NCBI RefSeq assembly: GCF_000429965.1
Contig: NZ_KE387005.1
Span: 151,347-215,346, forward strand
Source of the DNA: Desulfogranum mediterraneum DSM 13871
GTDB taxonomy: Bacteria > Desulfobacterota > Desulfobulbia > Desulfobulbales > Desulfobulbaceae
DNA: 64,000 nt
Reading direction: 5' to 3'
The position numbers and the translations under genes were made by a program. Positions 36,566 through 44,369 of this stretch are shown here, piece by piece. Each line of letters begins with the position of its first letter. The first letter of the stretch is position 1. Below the pieces are notes generated by a model. It saw nothing but the letters and a program-made list of their open reading frames with translations, had not been told where the DNA came from and did not search any database.

Positions 36566-37045
36566 TTAATACATCATCCCCCCCACATAGATACCGGCCC
36601 CCACGAGCAGGTCTTTTGACGGAACCCTGTAGACATAGGTAATTTTCTTAGAGGGTGATTTCTTTCCCGGCTTTGGCCACCTGTAATCCACCCAGCCCTG
36701 ACCAGGATCCTTGGCCATATTAACGAAGTGCACGAATATCGCCTTGCCGATGGCATCGGTCTCCAACAGCACATGCTGCCGCTGGACAAGTTCCGGTTGC
36801 ATGGGATGCGCCAAGACCTTCCCCTCCAGATTCATCAAAAACACGTAAGAATCTTTCCAGACAAAGGGACCATGGGGGTCACGGATCACTTTAATCGCCT
36901 CCTCCACCCCCCGGGCATTGATCAATGCGGCTGCTTCATGGGTCTTGGCAACACACTCTTCGGTGGTTGCTCTCTCCACGGCACCTGCCTGGGAAGACAA
37001 GAGAACCAAGACTGAGACGGCAAGAACGATAAGGGATTTTTTCAT
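36566..37045 (-). CDS. Secreted single Cache-domain (SMP_2-like) sensor protein
   Basis: 159 aa from the ATG at 37045 (AGGAGAGGT just upstream). Sec signal peptide (KKSLIVLAVSVLVLLSSQAGAVE) followed by one Cache domain: VAKTHEAAALINARG, DSYVFLMNLEGKVLAHPMQPELV, and the typical GWVDYRWPKPGKKSPSKKITYVYRV. It lacks a membrane anchor or signalling domain, so it is a free periplasmic ligand-binding protein. Such stand-alone Cache proteins often accompany acetate or organic acid metabolism; an acetate transporter gene is directly upstream (53 nt). Confidence 0.88.
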   Translation of the reverse strand: MKKSLIVLAVSVLVLLSSQAGAVERATTEECVAKTHEAAALINARGVEEAIKVIRDPHGPFVWKDSYVFLMNLEGKVLAHPMQPELVQRQHVLLETDAIGKAIFVHFVNMAKDPGQGWVDYRWPKPGKKSPSKKITYVYRVPSKDLLVGAGIYVGGMMY

Positions 37046-37098
37046 TGTACCTCTCCTAGTAATGTTTCTTTTCATAGCATCAGATCCTAGCATACGGT

Positions 37099-37668
37099 TT
37101 AACGGAGCCATGCCTTTCCCACCGGCAGCACGTCCCGACCAAAGACCTGGGCAAAGATGATATGGGCCATCATATACCAGGCTGACGCGGAACAGAGCAG
37201 CAATTCGTAGCCGGCAACCTTGGTCATCTGTGGAAAGCCAAAGTGGGCAAGGTCAAGGAGAATAAAGCCGATGAGGAGCAGGGTAAAGGTCAGACCCATG
37301 GCCCCATGCACCTTCATGGCAGGAATCCACATGATAAAGGTGTAGATGGTCCAGGCCACCAGAAACCAGCCCACGTCGCTGGTGCTGGAATGATAAATGT
37401 TAAAATGATTGAGGATGAAAATAATACCAAGGCCTATCCAGAAGGCGCCATAGGAGACAAAGGCGCTGTAACCGAAGTTATTACCGCATTTAAACTCCTG
37501 AAAGCCTGCAAACATCTGGGCAAATCCGCCATAGATAAAGGCCAGGGCCACAATCGGCCCGATGTCACACAGGCCGATATTGTGCACCTGCAAAAGCATG
37601 GTGGTAAGAGCAAATCCTGCAAGCCCGACAACCGCCGGGTTTCCTTGAACTGTTTCTCCATTCGACAT
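37099..37668 (-). CDS. satP: Acetate/succinate uptake transporter (GPR1/FUN34/YaaH family)
   Basis: 189 aa with six membrane segments. The family signature GNPAVVGLAGFALTT is at the N-terminus and FGYSAFVSYGAFWIGLG in the middle. SatP-type proteins import acetate and succinate with protons. It is likely cotranscribed with the following Cache-domain gene, which could be its periplasmic ligand-binding or signalling partner (inference). The pair is bracketed by repeat copies B and C. Confidence 0.92.
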   Translation of the reverse strand: MSNGETVQGNPAVVGLAGFALTTMLLQVHNIGLCDIGPIVALAFIYGGFAQMFAGFQEFKCGNNFGYSAFVSYGAFWIGLGIIFILNHFNIYHSSTSDVGWFLVAWTIYTFIMWIPAMKVHGAMGLTFTLLLIGFILLDLAHFGFPQMTKVAGYELLLCSASAWYMMAHIIFAQVFGRDVLPVGKAWLR

Positions 37669-37693
37669 GAAATGTACCTCCTGGCTAAAGATA

Positions 37694-37835
37694 AGGATAC
37701 TTTGAAAAACGAGATTTTTCGCTCAAGATCACGGCATGGGGAAAATTGTAACGCAGGCATAGAGATGCTATTCCGGGGATAAAATTTTCACCATAACAAA
37801 GAGATTGGCAGAAAAAGCAACTTTTCAAGGTAGCC
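37694..37835 (+). repeat. Dispersed ~141-bp repeat, copy C (subfamily 1)
   Basis: Begins GGATACTTTGAAAAACGAG and ends ACTTTTCAAGGTAGCC. The interior matches copy A (13385). It sits 25 bp upstream of satP and is in direct orientation with copy B. Confidence 0.9.
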
Positions 37836-38377
37836 ATAAGAAGCCCCCCACCCCCACCACGGGGATGGCATTGGCTTGGCAGTTCACAGGAAAGAAGTGG
37901 AGCCGTACGCTGGAACGTGAAAGATTTGCCTCCGGGCAGTTGCCCAACCAGGGCAATGGTCCGCTTTCAGATAACCTCCCCTTGAGGGCAAGTGGCCGGG
38001 CCTTTCCCAGACCAGCTCAGCCGCCTTCCCTTGCTCCCTCCCGCAGAGCCCGAAGCAGAATCTGCTCCCTGGAACCTCCACTCGCTCCAGCAAGAAGACG
38101 AACAATAATCTGAAATAAATAGATACAACTTCAGTTCCATCAACCAGCAAAGGGCAACGCTTCCCCCAACTGCTTACTCTGGCACCCATACCACAATTAT
38201 TAAAAATAAATCTATATATTTCTGATATTTAATAATAATAGCCACTGTCATCAGCTCTCCATCCGAACGCCTGCAGCCACCGCCTCAAGCCAAGATCGAA
38301 TGAGCTGCCCTCCAGCAAGAGGCTCTTTTCCGAGATCGACACAACAAAAAAATTGGCATCATAAATATACCATTAAT
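37836..38377. other. Intergenic, no gene seen
   Basis: 542 bp between repeat copies C and D. AT-rich around 38180-38250, with stop codons in all frames there. No gene or clear regulatory structure recognised. Confidence 0.55.
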
Positions 38378-38518
38378 GGGGCTTAAACAAATTAGCATTT
38401 TCCCTCAAGGTCAAGGCGCACGATACACCGTACCGCAGCCATATATTTGATATTCCGAGGGTAAAATTTTGAGTGCTAGGCTGAAGTTGGAAGGAAAAAC
38501 AATGTTTCAAGGGGGCCT
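38378..38518 (+). repeat. Dispersed ~141-bp repeat, copy D (diverged subfamily 2)
   Basis: Shares CCTCAAGGTCAAGGCGCAC, GATATTCCGAGGGTAAAATT, TTTGAGTGCTAGGCTGAA and the end GTTTCAAGGGGGCC with copies B, E and F, but its left end is degenerate. Direct orientation to B and C. Confidence 0.85.
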
Positions 38519-38932
38519 TAACAGCCAACTCACCTCTCCAGCCGGCCTGCCCCGGGACAGATCCCCTGGGTGACAACACCGAGAGAACGAGCGGGCCTGC
38601 TGTGAGCAGCGGCTGCGGAACACTGGTGGCGGGCGGGACAGCCTGAATGTCCTGACAGGATCTGAGATTCGGTCCCGGGCTGGCGCCCCTCGGGCAGAAA
38701 AGCCCTGCACCCAGACTCTCGGTAAGCGGGCTGCTGGCTGCTGCCCCCATCATAGCTCTGGGCAACCGTTCCCCGCTCAAGGCATGTACTCGGGCCGTAT
38801 CCCATGCCCGGCCGCCCTTACCCATACTGCATTCCAGCCAGCCACTGATCAACAACCCTGCCATTGAACAGCTTTGACTTGACTTTTGGGTATACAGCTG
38901 TAATATGCCACGTTTTTTTCTGAACCTACCCT

Positions 38933-39018
38933 CAAGAGTTGGTGCCAGTTGGCTGAAGACGAAAGTAGTGTCTGTTGCCCAAACCGGTGCTGCTTCAGGC
39001 CAGGGTTCAACTCTTACA
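38933..39018 (+). ncRNA. Candidate structured leader RNA of the Na+ symporter gene
   Basis: Three nested complementary segments: AAGAGTTG with CAACTCTT (outer), TGGCTGAAG with CTTCAGGCCA (one bulged G), and AGTAGTG with TGCTGCT (with G-U pairs). Together they give a branched or extended stem of about 85 nt. A terminator-like hairpin follows at 39052. This fits a cis-regulatory leader, but it matches no riboswitch class I know. Confidence 0.35.
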
Positions 39019-39051
39019 GGGTCAGCGTTACTCCTTAAAAAACGAGCGATG

Positions 39052-39080
39052 TAACGGGACCTTCTCCAACCCGTCCTTTT
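39052..39080 (+). terminator. Terminator-like hairpin before the Na+ symporter gene
   Basis: The short stem ACGGG/CCCGT is followed by CCTTTTTTAAA about 30 nt before the symporter start. With the folded segment upstream it could act as an attenuator; the stem is only 5-6 bp, so the call is weak. Confidence 0.4.
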
Positions 39081-39107
39081 TTAAAATTTGACCTGCAGGG
39101 AATGATC

Positions 39108-40457
39108 ATGCGTAACCATTGGAGCGGCAGACTCGGCTTTATCCTGGCTGCAGTAGGATCTGCAGTCGGCCTGGGAAACATCTGGAAATTTCCCTATATT
39201 ACCGGCATGAATGGGGGAGGAGCCTTTGTCCTGGTCTACCTGGTAGCCATCCTGGCCTGCGGCCTGCCCATCCTCATGGCTGAGTTCATCGTTGGCCGTC
39301 ATGCCCAGAAAGATGTGGTCGGCTCCTTCAGGGAGTTGACTCCGCAATCCGCTTTCTGGAAACATCTCGGCTGGCTCAACCTTGCCGCCTCCTTCATCAT
39401 CCTCTCCTACTACGGGGTGGTGGCGGGCTGGACCCTTGACTATCTCTTCAAAGCCCTGTGCGGCGCCTTTGCCGGTCAGGAGCCGGAGGCCATAGCCGGG
39501 ATGTTCGGCGCCCTGGTCTCCGACCCGGTCCGCCAGCTGATCTCGCTGACCCTGTTCATGGGCCTCTGCCTGTTGGCGGTTATCGGCGGTATCAAGGATG
39601 GAATCGAACGCTGGAACAAGGTTCTGATGCCGACCCTGTTCGTGCTGCTGATCGTCATGGCCGGCTACGCCCTGACCACCAGCGGCGCCACGGCAGGGTT
39701 GAAGTTCATGCTCTACCCAGACTTTTCCAAGCTGACCATCAACGGCGTACTTGAGGCGATTGGTCACTCCTTCTTCACCTTGAGCCTGGCCATGGGGGCG
39801 ATGATAACCTATGCCAGCTACATGGATAAGAAGGAGCCGATCTACCCGGTCTCCATCCGGATTGCCTTCCTGGATACCCTGGTGGCCATCATTGCCGGGC
39901 TGGCCATCTTTCCCATCGTCTTTTCCGTGGGCATGGAGCCTGGGGCAGGTCCTGGCTTGATCTTCAAGACCCTGCCCCAGGTCTTTGCCACCATCCCCAT
40001 GGGCTCTATCCTGGCTGTGCTCTTCTTTATCCTGCTTGCCTTTGCAGCACTTTCCTCGGCCATCTCTCTGCTGGAGGTGTTGACCGCCTTCATGATCGAC
40101 GAGAAAAAGTTCAACCGCAGGAAGGCCACCATCTGGATGACCATTGCCGTCTACCTGACCGGCATTCCCTCGGCCCTCTCCTACTCCCTGCTGGCCCAGG
40201 TCAAACCCATCAAGAACATGGAGATCCTGGATTCACTGGATTATCTTGCCAGCAACTTCATGCTCCCCATCGGCGGTCTCCTGATCGCCATCTATGCAGG
40301 CCACATCCTGGAAAAAAAAATATCCAGAGCCGAGATCTGCGAAGATGGCCGCTCCTTTCTGCTCATCTTCAATATCTGGTACTTCACCATCCGCTACATC
40401 GCCCCTGTCGCCGTGCTGCTGGTTTTTTTGACCAAGATCGGGATTATCAAGCTCTAG
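39108..40457 (+). CDS. Sodium-dependent transporter, NSS/SNF family
   Basis: 449 aa from the ATG at 39108, preferred over 39102 because AGGGA (39097-39101) would touch the earlier codon. It opens with the NSS signature WSGRLGFILAAVGSAVGLGNIWKFPY, whose GSAVGLGN forms the Na+/substrate site in LeuT, and shows about 11-12 membrane segments. Bacterial members import amino acids or related compounds with Na+; the substrate is not predictable. Convergent with the HTH regulator gene. Confidence 0.93.
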   Translation: MRNHWSGRLGFILAAVGSAVGLGNIWKFPYITGMNGGGAFVLVYLVAILACGLPILMAEFIVGRHAQKDVVGSFRELTPQSAFWKHLGWLNLAASFIILSYYGVVAGWTLDYLFKALCGAFAGQEPEAIAGMFGALVSDPVRQLISLTLFMGLCLLAVIGGIKDGIERWNKVLMPTLFVLLIVMAGYALTTSGATAGLKFMLYPDFSKLTINGVLEAIGHSFFTLSLAMGAMITYASYMDKKEPIYPVSIRIAFLDTLVAIIAGLAIFPIVFSVGMEPGAGPGLIFKTLPQVFATIPMGSILAVLFFILLAFAALSSAISLLEVLTAFMIDEKKFNRRKATIWMTIAVYLTGIPSALSYSLLAQVKPIKNMEILDSLDYLASNFMLPIGGLLIAIYAGHILEKKISRAEICEDGRSFLLIFNIWYFTIRYIAPVAVLLVFLTKIGIIKL

Positions 40458-40500
40458 GAGAAAGCAGCGGGAAAAAGTCCCCCTGCCAAGAGAGGCGGAC

Positions 40501-41433
40501 CTACTCCTCGCCCTGGAAGATCATCTTTCCGGCCAGACTGAGATCATAGCCCCGATATCCGGCCGCAAGCTCGGCGACCCCCTGATGCTCCAGGATGCCT
40601 AAAAAGTGCTGGATGGTCCGCTCAAAGAACATCGCTCTGGAGATCAACAGGTCAAAGCGCTCCCAGTGCAGGGGCAGAAAACCCAAATCCAGGATCCCGG
40701 CAATGGCCTCGATACCGGGACCGACATCGGCACGATTGGCCAGGATCTCCAGCCCCACATCCAGGTGTCTGCCCACCTCCAGGCCATAGCCCTTAATCTT
40801 CTCTCCGCTCAGCCCCTGCTCTTGGAGCAGGTTGTCCAGAAGGAGGCGGGTACCTGTGCCCAGAGGCCGGTTCACTAGGCGCAGTCCGGGCTTTCCCAGG
40901 TCCGCAATCCCGCTGATGCCCAGGGGATTATCTTTGCGATAGAGCAAGCCCTGCCTGCGCCGACAGAAGTTCACCACCACAGGCATACTCTTCAGCTCCT
41001 GCCAGGCAAAGTGAAAGTTATACTCCATCTTCCCCTTTTCCTGACCGCTCCCGCCCTCCTCCAAGAGATGACTGGGGGCGATATGGCAGAGATTTCGGCG
41101 CAGGGCATGGATCCCACCCATGCTGCCCACGTTGGCAAACACCGCCATCCTGCCCTGATACTCGCGGTTATAGAGGGCCATGGTCTGCTCCAGGAGGACA
41201 TCATTACTCCCGGCCAGGACCACCGTTCCCTTGGTCGCCGACACCTGGCCCACAGGCTCGGGGAAGTTGATGGTACTGTTCTCCACCCACTGCTGGACCA
41301 GGTGCCTGGGGAACAACCACTTGCCGGTCACCTTGGTGGCCGGCAGTTCCTTCTCCGCAACCAGGGTATAGATCATCTTCTGGTTCACCTTGAGATAATC
41401 GGCCACTTCCCTGGTGCTCATTAAAATACTCAT
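40501..41433 (-). CDS. Excisionase-type HTH regulator with solute-binding (PBP-like) domain
   Basis: 310 aa from the ATG at 41433 (AGGAG 5 nt upstream; an ATG at 41436 is also possible). Residues 5-50 are a MerR/excisionase-like HTH (MSTREVADYLKVNQKMIYTLVAEKELPATKVTGKWLFP). The rest is a periplasmic-binding-protein-like domain of the COG1910 type (VVLAGSNDVLLEQTM; NPLGISGIADLGKPGLRLVNRPLGTGTRLLLDNLL), a type proposed to bind molybdate, tungstate or related anions. No such ABC transporter is adjacent. Three 11-bp-spaced direct repeats lie 37 bp upstream. Confidence 0.85.
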   Translation of the reverse strand: MSILMSTREVADYLKVNQKMIYTLVAEKELPATKVTGKWLFPRHLVQQWVENSTINFPEPVGQVSATKGTVVLAGSNDVLLEQTMALYNREYQGRMAVFANVGSMGGIHALRRNLCHIAPSHLLEEGGSGQEKGKMEYNFHFAWQELKSMPVVVNFCRRRQGLLYRKDNPLGISGIADLGKPGLRLVNRPLGTGTRLLLDNLLQEQGLSGEKIKGYGLEVGRHLDVGLEILANRADVGPGIEAIAGILDLGFLPLHWERFDLLISRAMFFERTIQHFLGILEHQGVAELAAGYRGYDLSLAGKMIFQGEE

Positions 41434-41819
41434 CATCACTCCTGCTGATATACTCAAAAAATCTCGTTTAGGTGACGCCTAGGTGACATTGAGGTAATGT
41501 TGTCACTTCTCAACCCTCAGGTCAAGATTAATACTCAAAACACCTCATTCTTGACCCATACAGACCATAAATTACCCCTTACCAATTAAATCAGTCCCCT
41601 GCCTACATAGAGTATTCTTTTCAGCTGAGCCGTATACCTGATCAGATATTTAAAACAATCCCGGGCAGCAGGATCGGGCCTGCCTCTCCTGAATCTCGAC
41701 AGGCCGCTACGGACCGCTGCTGACAGACCGTCTGTCAGGAGGTGAAACGAGCGCTGATTTTATAATAATAATTTTCACTTACTCTACTTTATTAATTTAA
41801 GATAAAAGCGACAATAATA
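41434..41819. other. Divergent intergenic region (HTH regulator / mut operon)
   Basis: 386 bp without a gene. It holds the direct repeats at 41470-41498, an imperfect hairpin around 41700-41745 (GACAGACCGTCTGTC), and an AT-rich tract (41760-41819) that acts as the upstream region of the mut promoter. Confidence 0.6.
41470..41506. promoter_or_regulatory. Three direct repeats AGGTGAC/AGGTGAC/AGGTAAT at 11-bp period
   Basis: AGGTGAC at 41470-41476 and 41481-41487, AGGTAAT at 41492-41498, and an inverted GTCAC at 41502-41506. The 11-bp step puts all three on one face of the helix. Located upstream of the HTH/PBP regulator gene, it is a good candidate for autoregulation by that protein. Confidence 0.5.
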
Positions 41820-41848
41820 TTGACAGGAAGAACCAAGTGCTCTATGCA
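41820..41848 (+). promoter_or_regulatory. Sigma70-type promoter of the mut operon
   Basis: -35 TTGACA (41820-41825), a 17-bp spacer, and -10 TATGCA (41843-41848), with an AT-rich upstream tract. The predicted start near 41855 is 16 nt before the first stem of the cobalamin riboswitch. Confidence 0.7.
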
Positions 41849-41870
41849 ATAGTGAGTACAACGACATACA

Positions 41871-42043
41871 GAGTATCGGAGCCCACCATATAACCACCGG
41901 GCTTAAAAGGGAAAACGGTGCAAATCCGTTGCGGTCCCGCCGCTGTAACCGGGGACGAACGCTGCAGGATGTCACTGACCATTCGGGTTGGGAAGACGCA
42001 GCAAGTAGACAGAACCGGAAGCCAGAAGACCTGCCGATGACTC
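41871..42043 (+). promoter_or_regulatory. Cobalamin (adenosylcobalamin) riboswitch aptamer
   Basis: The conserved core is clear: AAGGGAAAACGGTGCAAATC, CCCGCCGCTGTAACCGGGGA, GATGTCACTG, and the B12 box GCCAGAAGACCTGCC (42021-42035). Closing stem P1 is GAGTATCGG (41871-41879) with CCGAT-G-ACTC (42034-42043). It lies in the 5' leader of mutA-mutB, which encode a B12-dependent enzyme. Confidence 0.96.
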
Positions 42044-42085
42044 TCTATCAGCACAGACGGCGTGGACACCGTCTTGTCGCATGAT

Positions 42086-42121
42086 ATAAACTGCAGCCCC
42101 TTCATCTCGGCGGCAGTTTAT
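42086..42121 (+). promoter_or_regulatory. Expression-platform hairpin of the cobalamin riboswitch
   Basis: Perfect 9-bp stem ATAAACTGC (42086-42094) / GCAGTTTAT (42113-42121) between aptamer and terminator. An alternative pairing CTTCATC with GATGAAG overlaps it, so two competing folds are possible. Confidence 0.6.
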
Positions 42122-42148
42122 CTGGGGTGATGAAGCAAACTGGGTGCA

Positions 42149-42189
42149 ATCCCCCAGTCCTTATTCAAGGACTGGGGGATTTTTTTTTG
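42149..42189 (+). terminator. Intrinsic terminator of the cobalamin riboswitch
   Basis: ATCCCCCAGTCC, an 8-nt loop, GGACTGGGGGAT, then a run of T (42180-42188), 42 nt before mutA. The segment ACTGGG (42139-42144) can pair with CCCAGT (42153-42158) and so open the terminator. Confidence 0.95.
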
Positions 42190-42230
42190 TTTTTTTCAAC
42201 GCCACCACAACACTGGAAAAGGAGACAGAA

Positions 42231-44369
42231 ATGAGTGATGCGCTAGACATCCTGAAGGTTTTCCCGGCTCATACCCATGAGGATTGGCTCGAAGCTGTTG
42301 ACAAACAGCTCAAAGGCAAACCCTTTGACAAGGTACTGGTCAAGAAAACCTATGAAGGGATCGATATCCAACCCATGTATTTTCAACATGACCTGGATAA
42401 ACTGGACCACGTCAACACCCTGCCAGGTCAACTTCCCTATGTCCGAGGAACCACGGCCTCGGGCAGCAAGATCAACCCCTGGGGTATTGCCCAGGAGATC
42501 ACCGATCCTGATCCCGAAGAGTTCAACCAGGCTGCTGTCCATGATTTGGGCCGCGGCCAGAACACCCTCAACGTGGTCTTTGACAAGGCCAGCTGTTACG
42601 GCCTCAACTCCGAGCAGGCACCGGCGGAACTGGTTGGCCAGGGCGGGGTTTGCCTGGCCAACCTGGCCGACGTCGAGACCGCCTTCAAGGATCTGGACCT
42701 CACCACCCTGCCTGTCCAGCTTCGCTGCGGCTACTCCGGGGTTGGGGCCATGGCCCTGATCGGGGCTGCCCTGCACAAACAGGAGAAAAAGACCGAGGAC
42801 CTCTGCGGCTGCGTGGCTGCAGATCCCCTGGGCTTCCTGGCAAGCGAAGGGAGCCTGCCGGTCAGCCTGGATCAGGCCTATGACCAGATGGCCCAGCTGA
42901 CCTACTGGGCCGTTGCCAAGGCCCCCTCTCTCCAGACCATCGGCGTCCAGGTCCACCCCTACCAAAACAGCGGCGGTAATGCGGTCCAGGAGATAGCCTT
43001 TGCCCTGGCCACCGGGGTCGCCTATATCCGGGCCATGCAGGAACGTGGCCTGGGGATTGACCAGATCGCCCCCAAGATCACCTTCTCCTTCTCCATTGGC
43101 GCAGACTTCTTCATGGAGATTGCCAAATTCCGGGCAGCCCGCATGGTCTGGTGCCAGGTGGTGGAATCCTTTGGCGGCAGCGAAGAGGCGCGCAAGATGC
43201 GGATCCACGCCCGCACCTCCAGCTGGAACAAGACCCATGTCGATCCCTGGGTGAACATGCTCCGGGTCTCCACCGAGGCCTTCTCCGGGGTGGCCGGCGG
43301 GGTGGACTCCATGCATGTCAGCCCCTTTGATGAGATCTTCAGACAACCCAATGATTTTTCCAGGAGGATTGCCCGAAACGTCCACATCGTGCTCAAGGAT
43401 GAGGGCCACTTCAACAAGGTGATCGATCCTGCAGGTGGCTGCTGGTACGTGGAGAGCATCACCGCTGAGTTGGCTGAAAAAAGCTGGCAACAGTTCCAGG
43501 AGATCGAGAGCCAGGGAGGGATGTTCGCCCTGCTCCAGCAGGGAGCACCCCAAAAACAGGTGGCCGAGATCGCTGCCCAGCGTGCCAAAAACGTGGCCAG
43601 CCGCAAGGACCGTTTTGTCGGCACCAACATGTACCCCAACCTCCTGGAAAAGCCGGAACCTGCCGATGAGCTGGATCACCATGCCTTCCAGGCCCATCGG
43701 GCCGAGCAGGCCGAACACCATGCTGCCACGGTGGACCGGGCCCTGGCGGAAGACGTGCTCTCTGCCATGACCCACCTCCAGGGTGAATGCAGCGAGGCCA
43801 TGATGGATCATGCCATCAAGGCGGTCCTGGCAGGAGCCACCCTGGGTCAACTCAGCCAGGCCCTGGGAGCCCATCAGGATAAACAGGAAAACGTTCCCAC
43901 CCTGCACCAGCACCGCGGGGCTGAACCCTTTGAACAGCTCCGTCGAACCACCGAGGCCTTCACCGCCAGAACCGGAGCCGCCCCCAAGCTCTTCCTGGCC
44001 AACATGGGCCCGATTCCCCAACACAAGGCCCGAGCCGACTTTTCCACCGCCTTCTTCAATGTGGGCGCCCTGGAAACCATCGGCAACAACGGCTTTGCCA
44101 CGGCCGAAGAAGCTGCGGCAGCAGCCCTGGAGTCGGGGGCCCGCGCCATGGTGATCTGTTCAACCGACGCCGACTATCCCGAGGTGGTGCCACCGCTGAT
44201 TACGGCCGTCAAGGCAGAGCGACCGGATATGCTGATCATCCTGGCCGGCTATCCCAAGGCGCACATCGAGGCCTTTAAGGAGGCCGGAGTGGATGCATTC
44301 CTCTACATGGGGTGCAATGCTTTAGAATTACTTGCAACCGTGCAACAACATTTGGGGGTGACCGCATGA
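42231..44369 (+). CDS. mutA: Methylmalonyl-CoA mutase small (alpha/MutA) subunit
   Basis: 712 aa from the ATG at 42231 (AAGGAGACAG upstream). It has the TIM-barrel mutase domain (residues ~1-480) and a C-terminal flavodoxin-like B12-domain fold. The cobalt-binding DxHxxG of active subunits is absent (here [14 protein letters not shown]), as expected for the non-catalytic partner of a MutA/MutB heterodimer. It overlaps mutB by 4 nt (ATGA). The enzyme links methylmalonyl-CoA and succinyl-CoA in propionate metabolism. Expression is under the cobalamin riboswitch. Confidence 0.92.
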   Translation: MSDALDILKVFPAHTHEDWLEAVDKQLKGKPFDKVLVKKTYEGIDIQPMYFQHDLDKLDHVNTLPGQLPYVRGTTASGSKINPWGIAQEITDPDPEEFNQAAVHDLGRGQNTLNVVFDKASCYGLNSEQAPAELVGQGGVCLANLADVETAFKDLDLTTLPVQLRCGYSGVGAMALIGAALHKQEKKTEDLCGCVAADPLGFLASEGSLPVSLDQAYDQMAQLTYWAVAKAPSLQTIGVQVHPYQNSGGNAVQEIAFALATGVAYIRAMQERGLGIDQIAPKITFSFSIGADFFMEIAKFRAARMVWCQVVESFGGSEEARKMRIHARTSSWNKTHVDPWVNMLRVSTEAFSGVAGGVDSMHVSPFDEIFRQPNDFSRRIARNVHIVLKDEGHFNKVIDPAGGCWYVESITAELAEKSWQQFQEIESQGGMFALLQQGAPQKQVAEIAAQRAKNVASRKDRFVGTNMYPNLLEKPEPADELDHHAFQAHRAEQAEHHAATVDRALAEDVLSAMTHLQGECSEAMMDHAIKAVLAGATLGQLSQALGAHQDKQENVPTLHQHRGAEPFEQLRRTTEAFTARTGAAPKLFLANMGPIPQHKARADFSTAFFNVGALETIGNNGFATAEEAAAAALESGARAMVICSTDADYPEVVPPLITAVKAERPDMLIILAGYPKAHIEAFKEAGVDAFLYMGCNALELLATVQQHLGVTA

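Larger units (their letters stand above)
38519..39107. other. Intergenic region upstream of the Na+ symporter
   Basis: 589 bp. The first 350 bp hold nothing recognisable. The last 180 bp carry a long imperfect palindrome and a terminator-like stem-loop, listed separately, which look like a leader of the following gene. Confidence 0.55.

Noticed and set aside
38373-38864. 163-aa minus-strand open frame
   Set aside because: Its C-terminus is a translation of repeat copy D and the rest has no family resemblance; it is an artefact of the repeat.
38933-39025. tRNA-like segment with GGTTCAACTC
   Set aside because: The T-loop consensus is matched, but the T-stem does not pair and there is no acceptor stem or anticodon arm.
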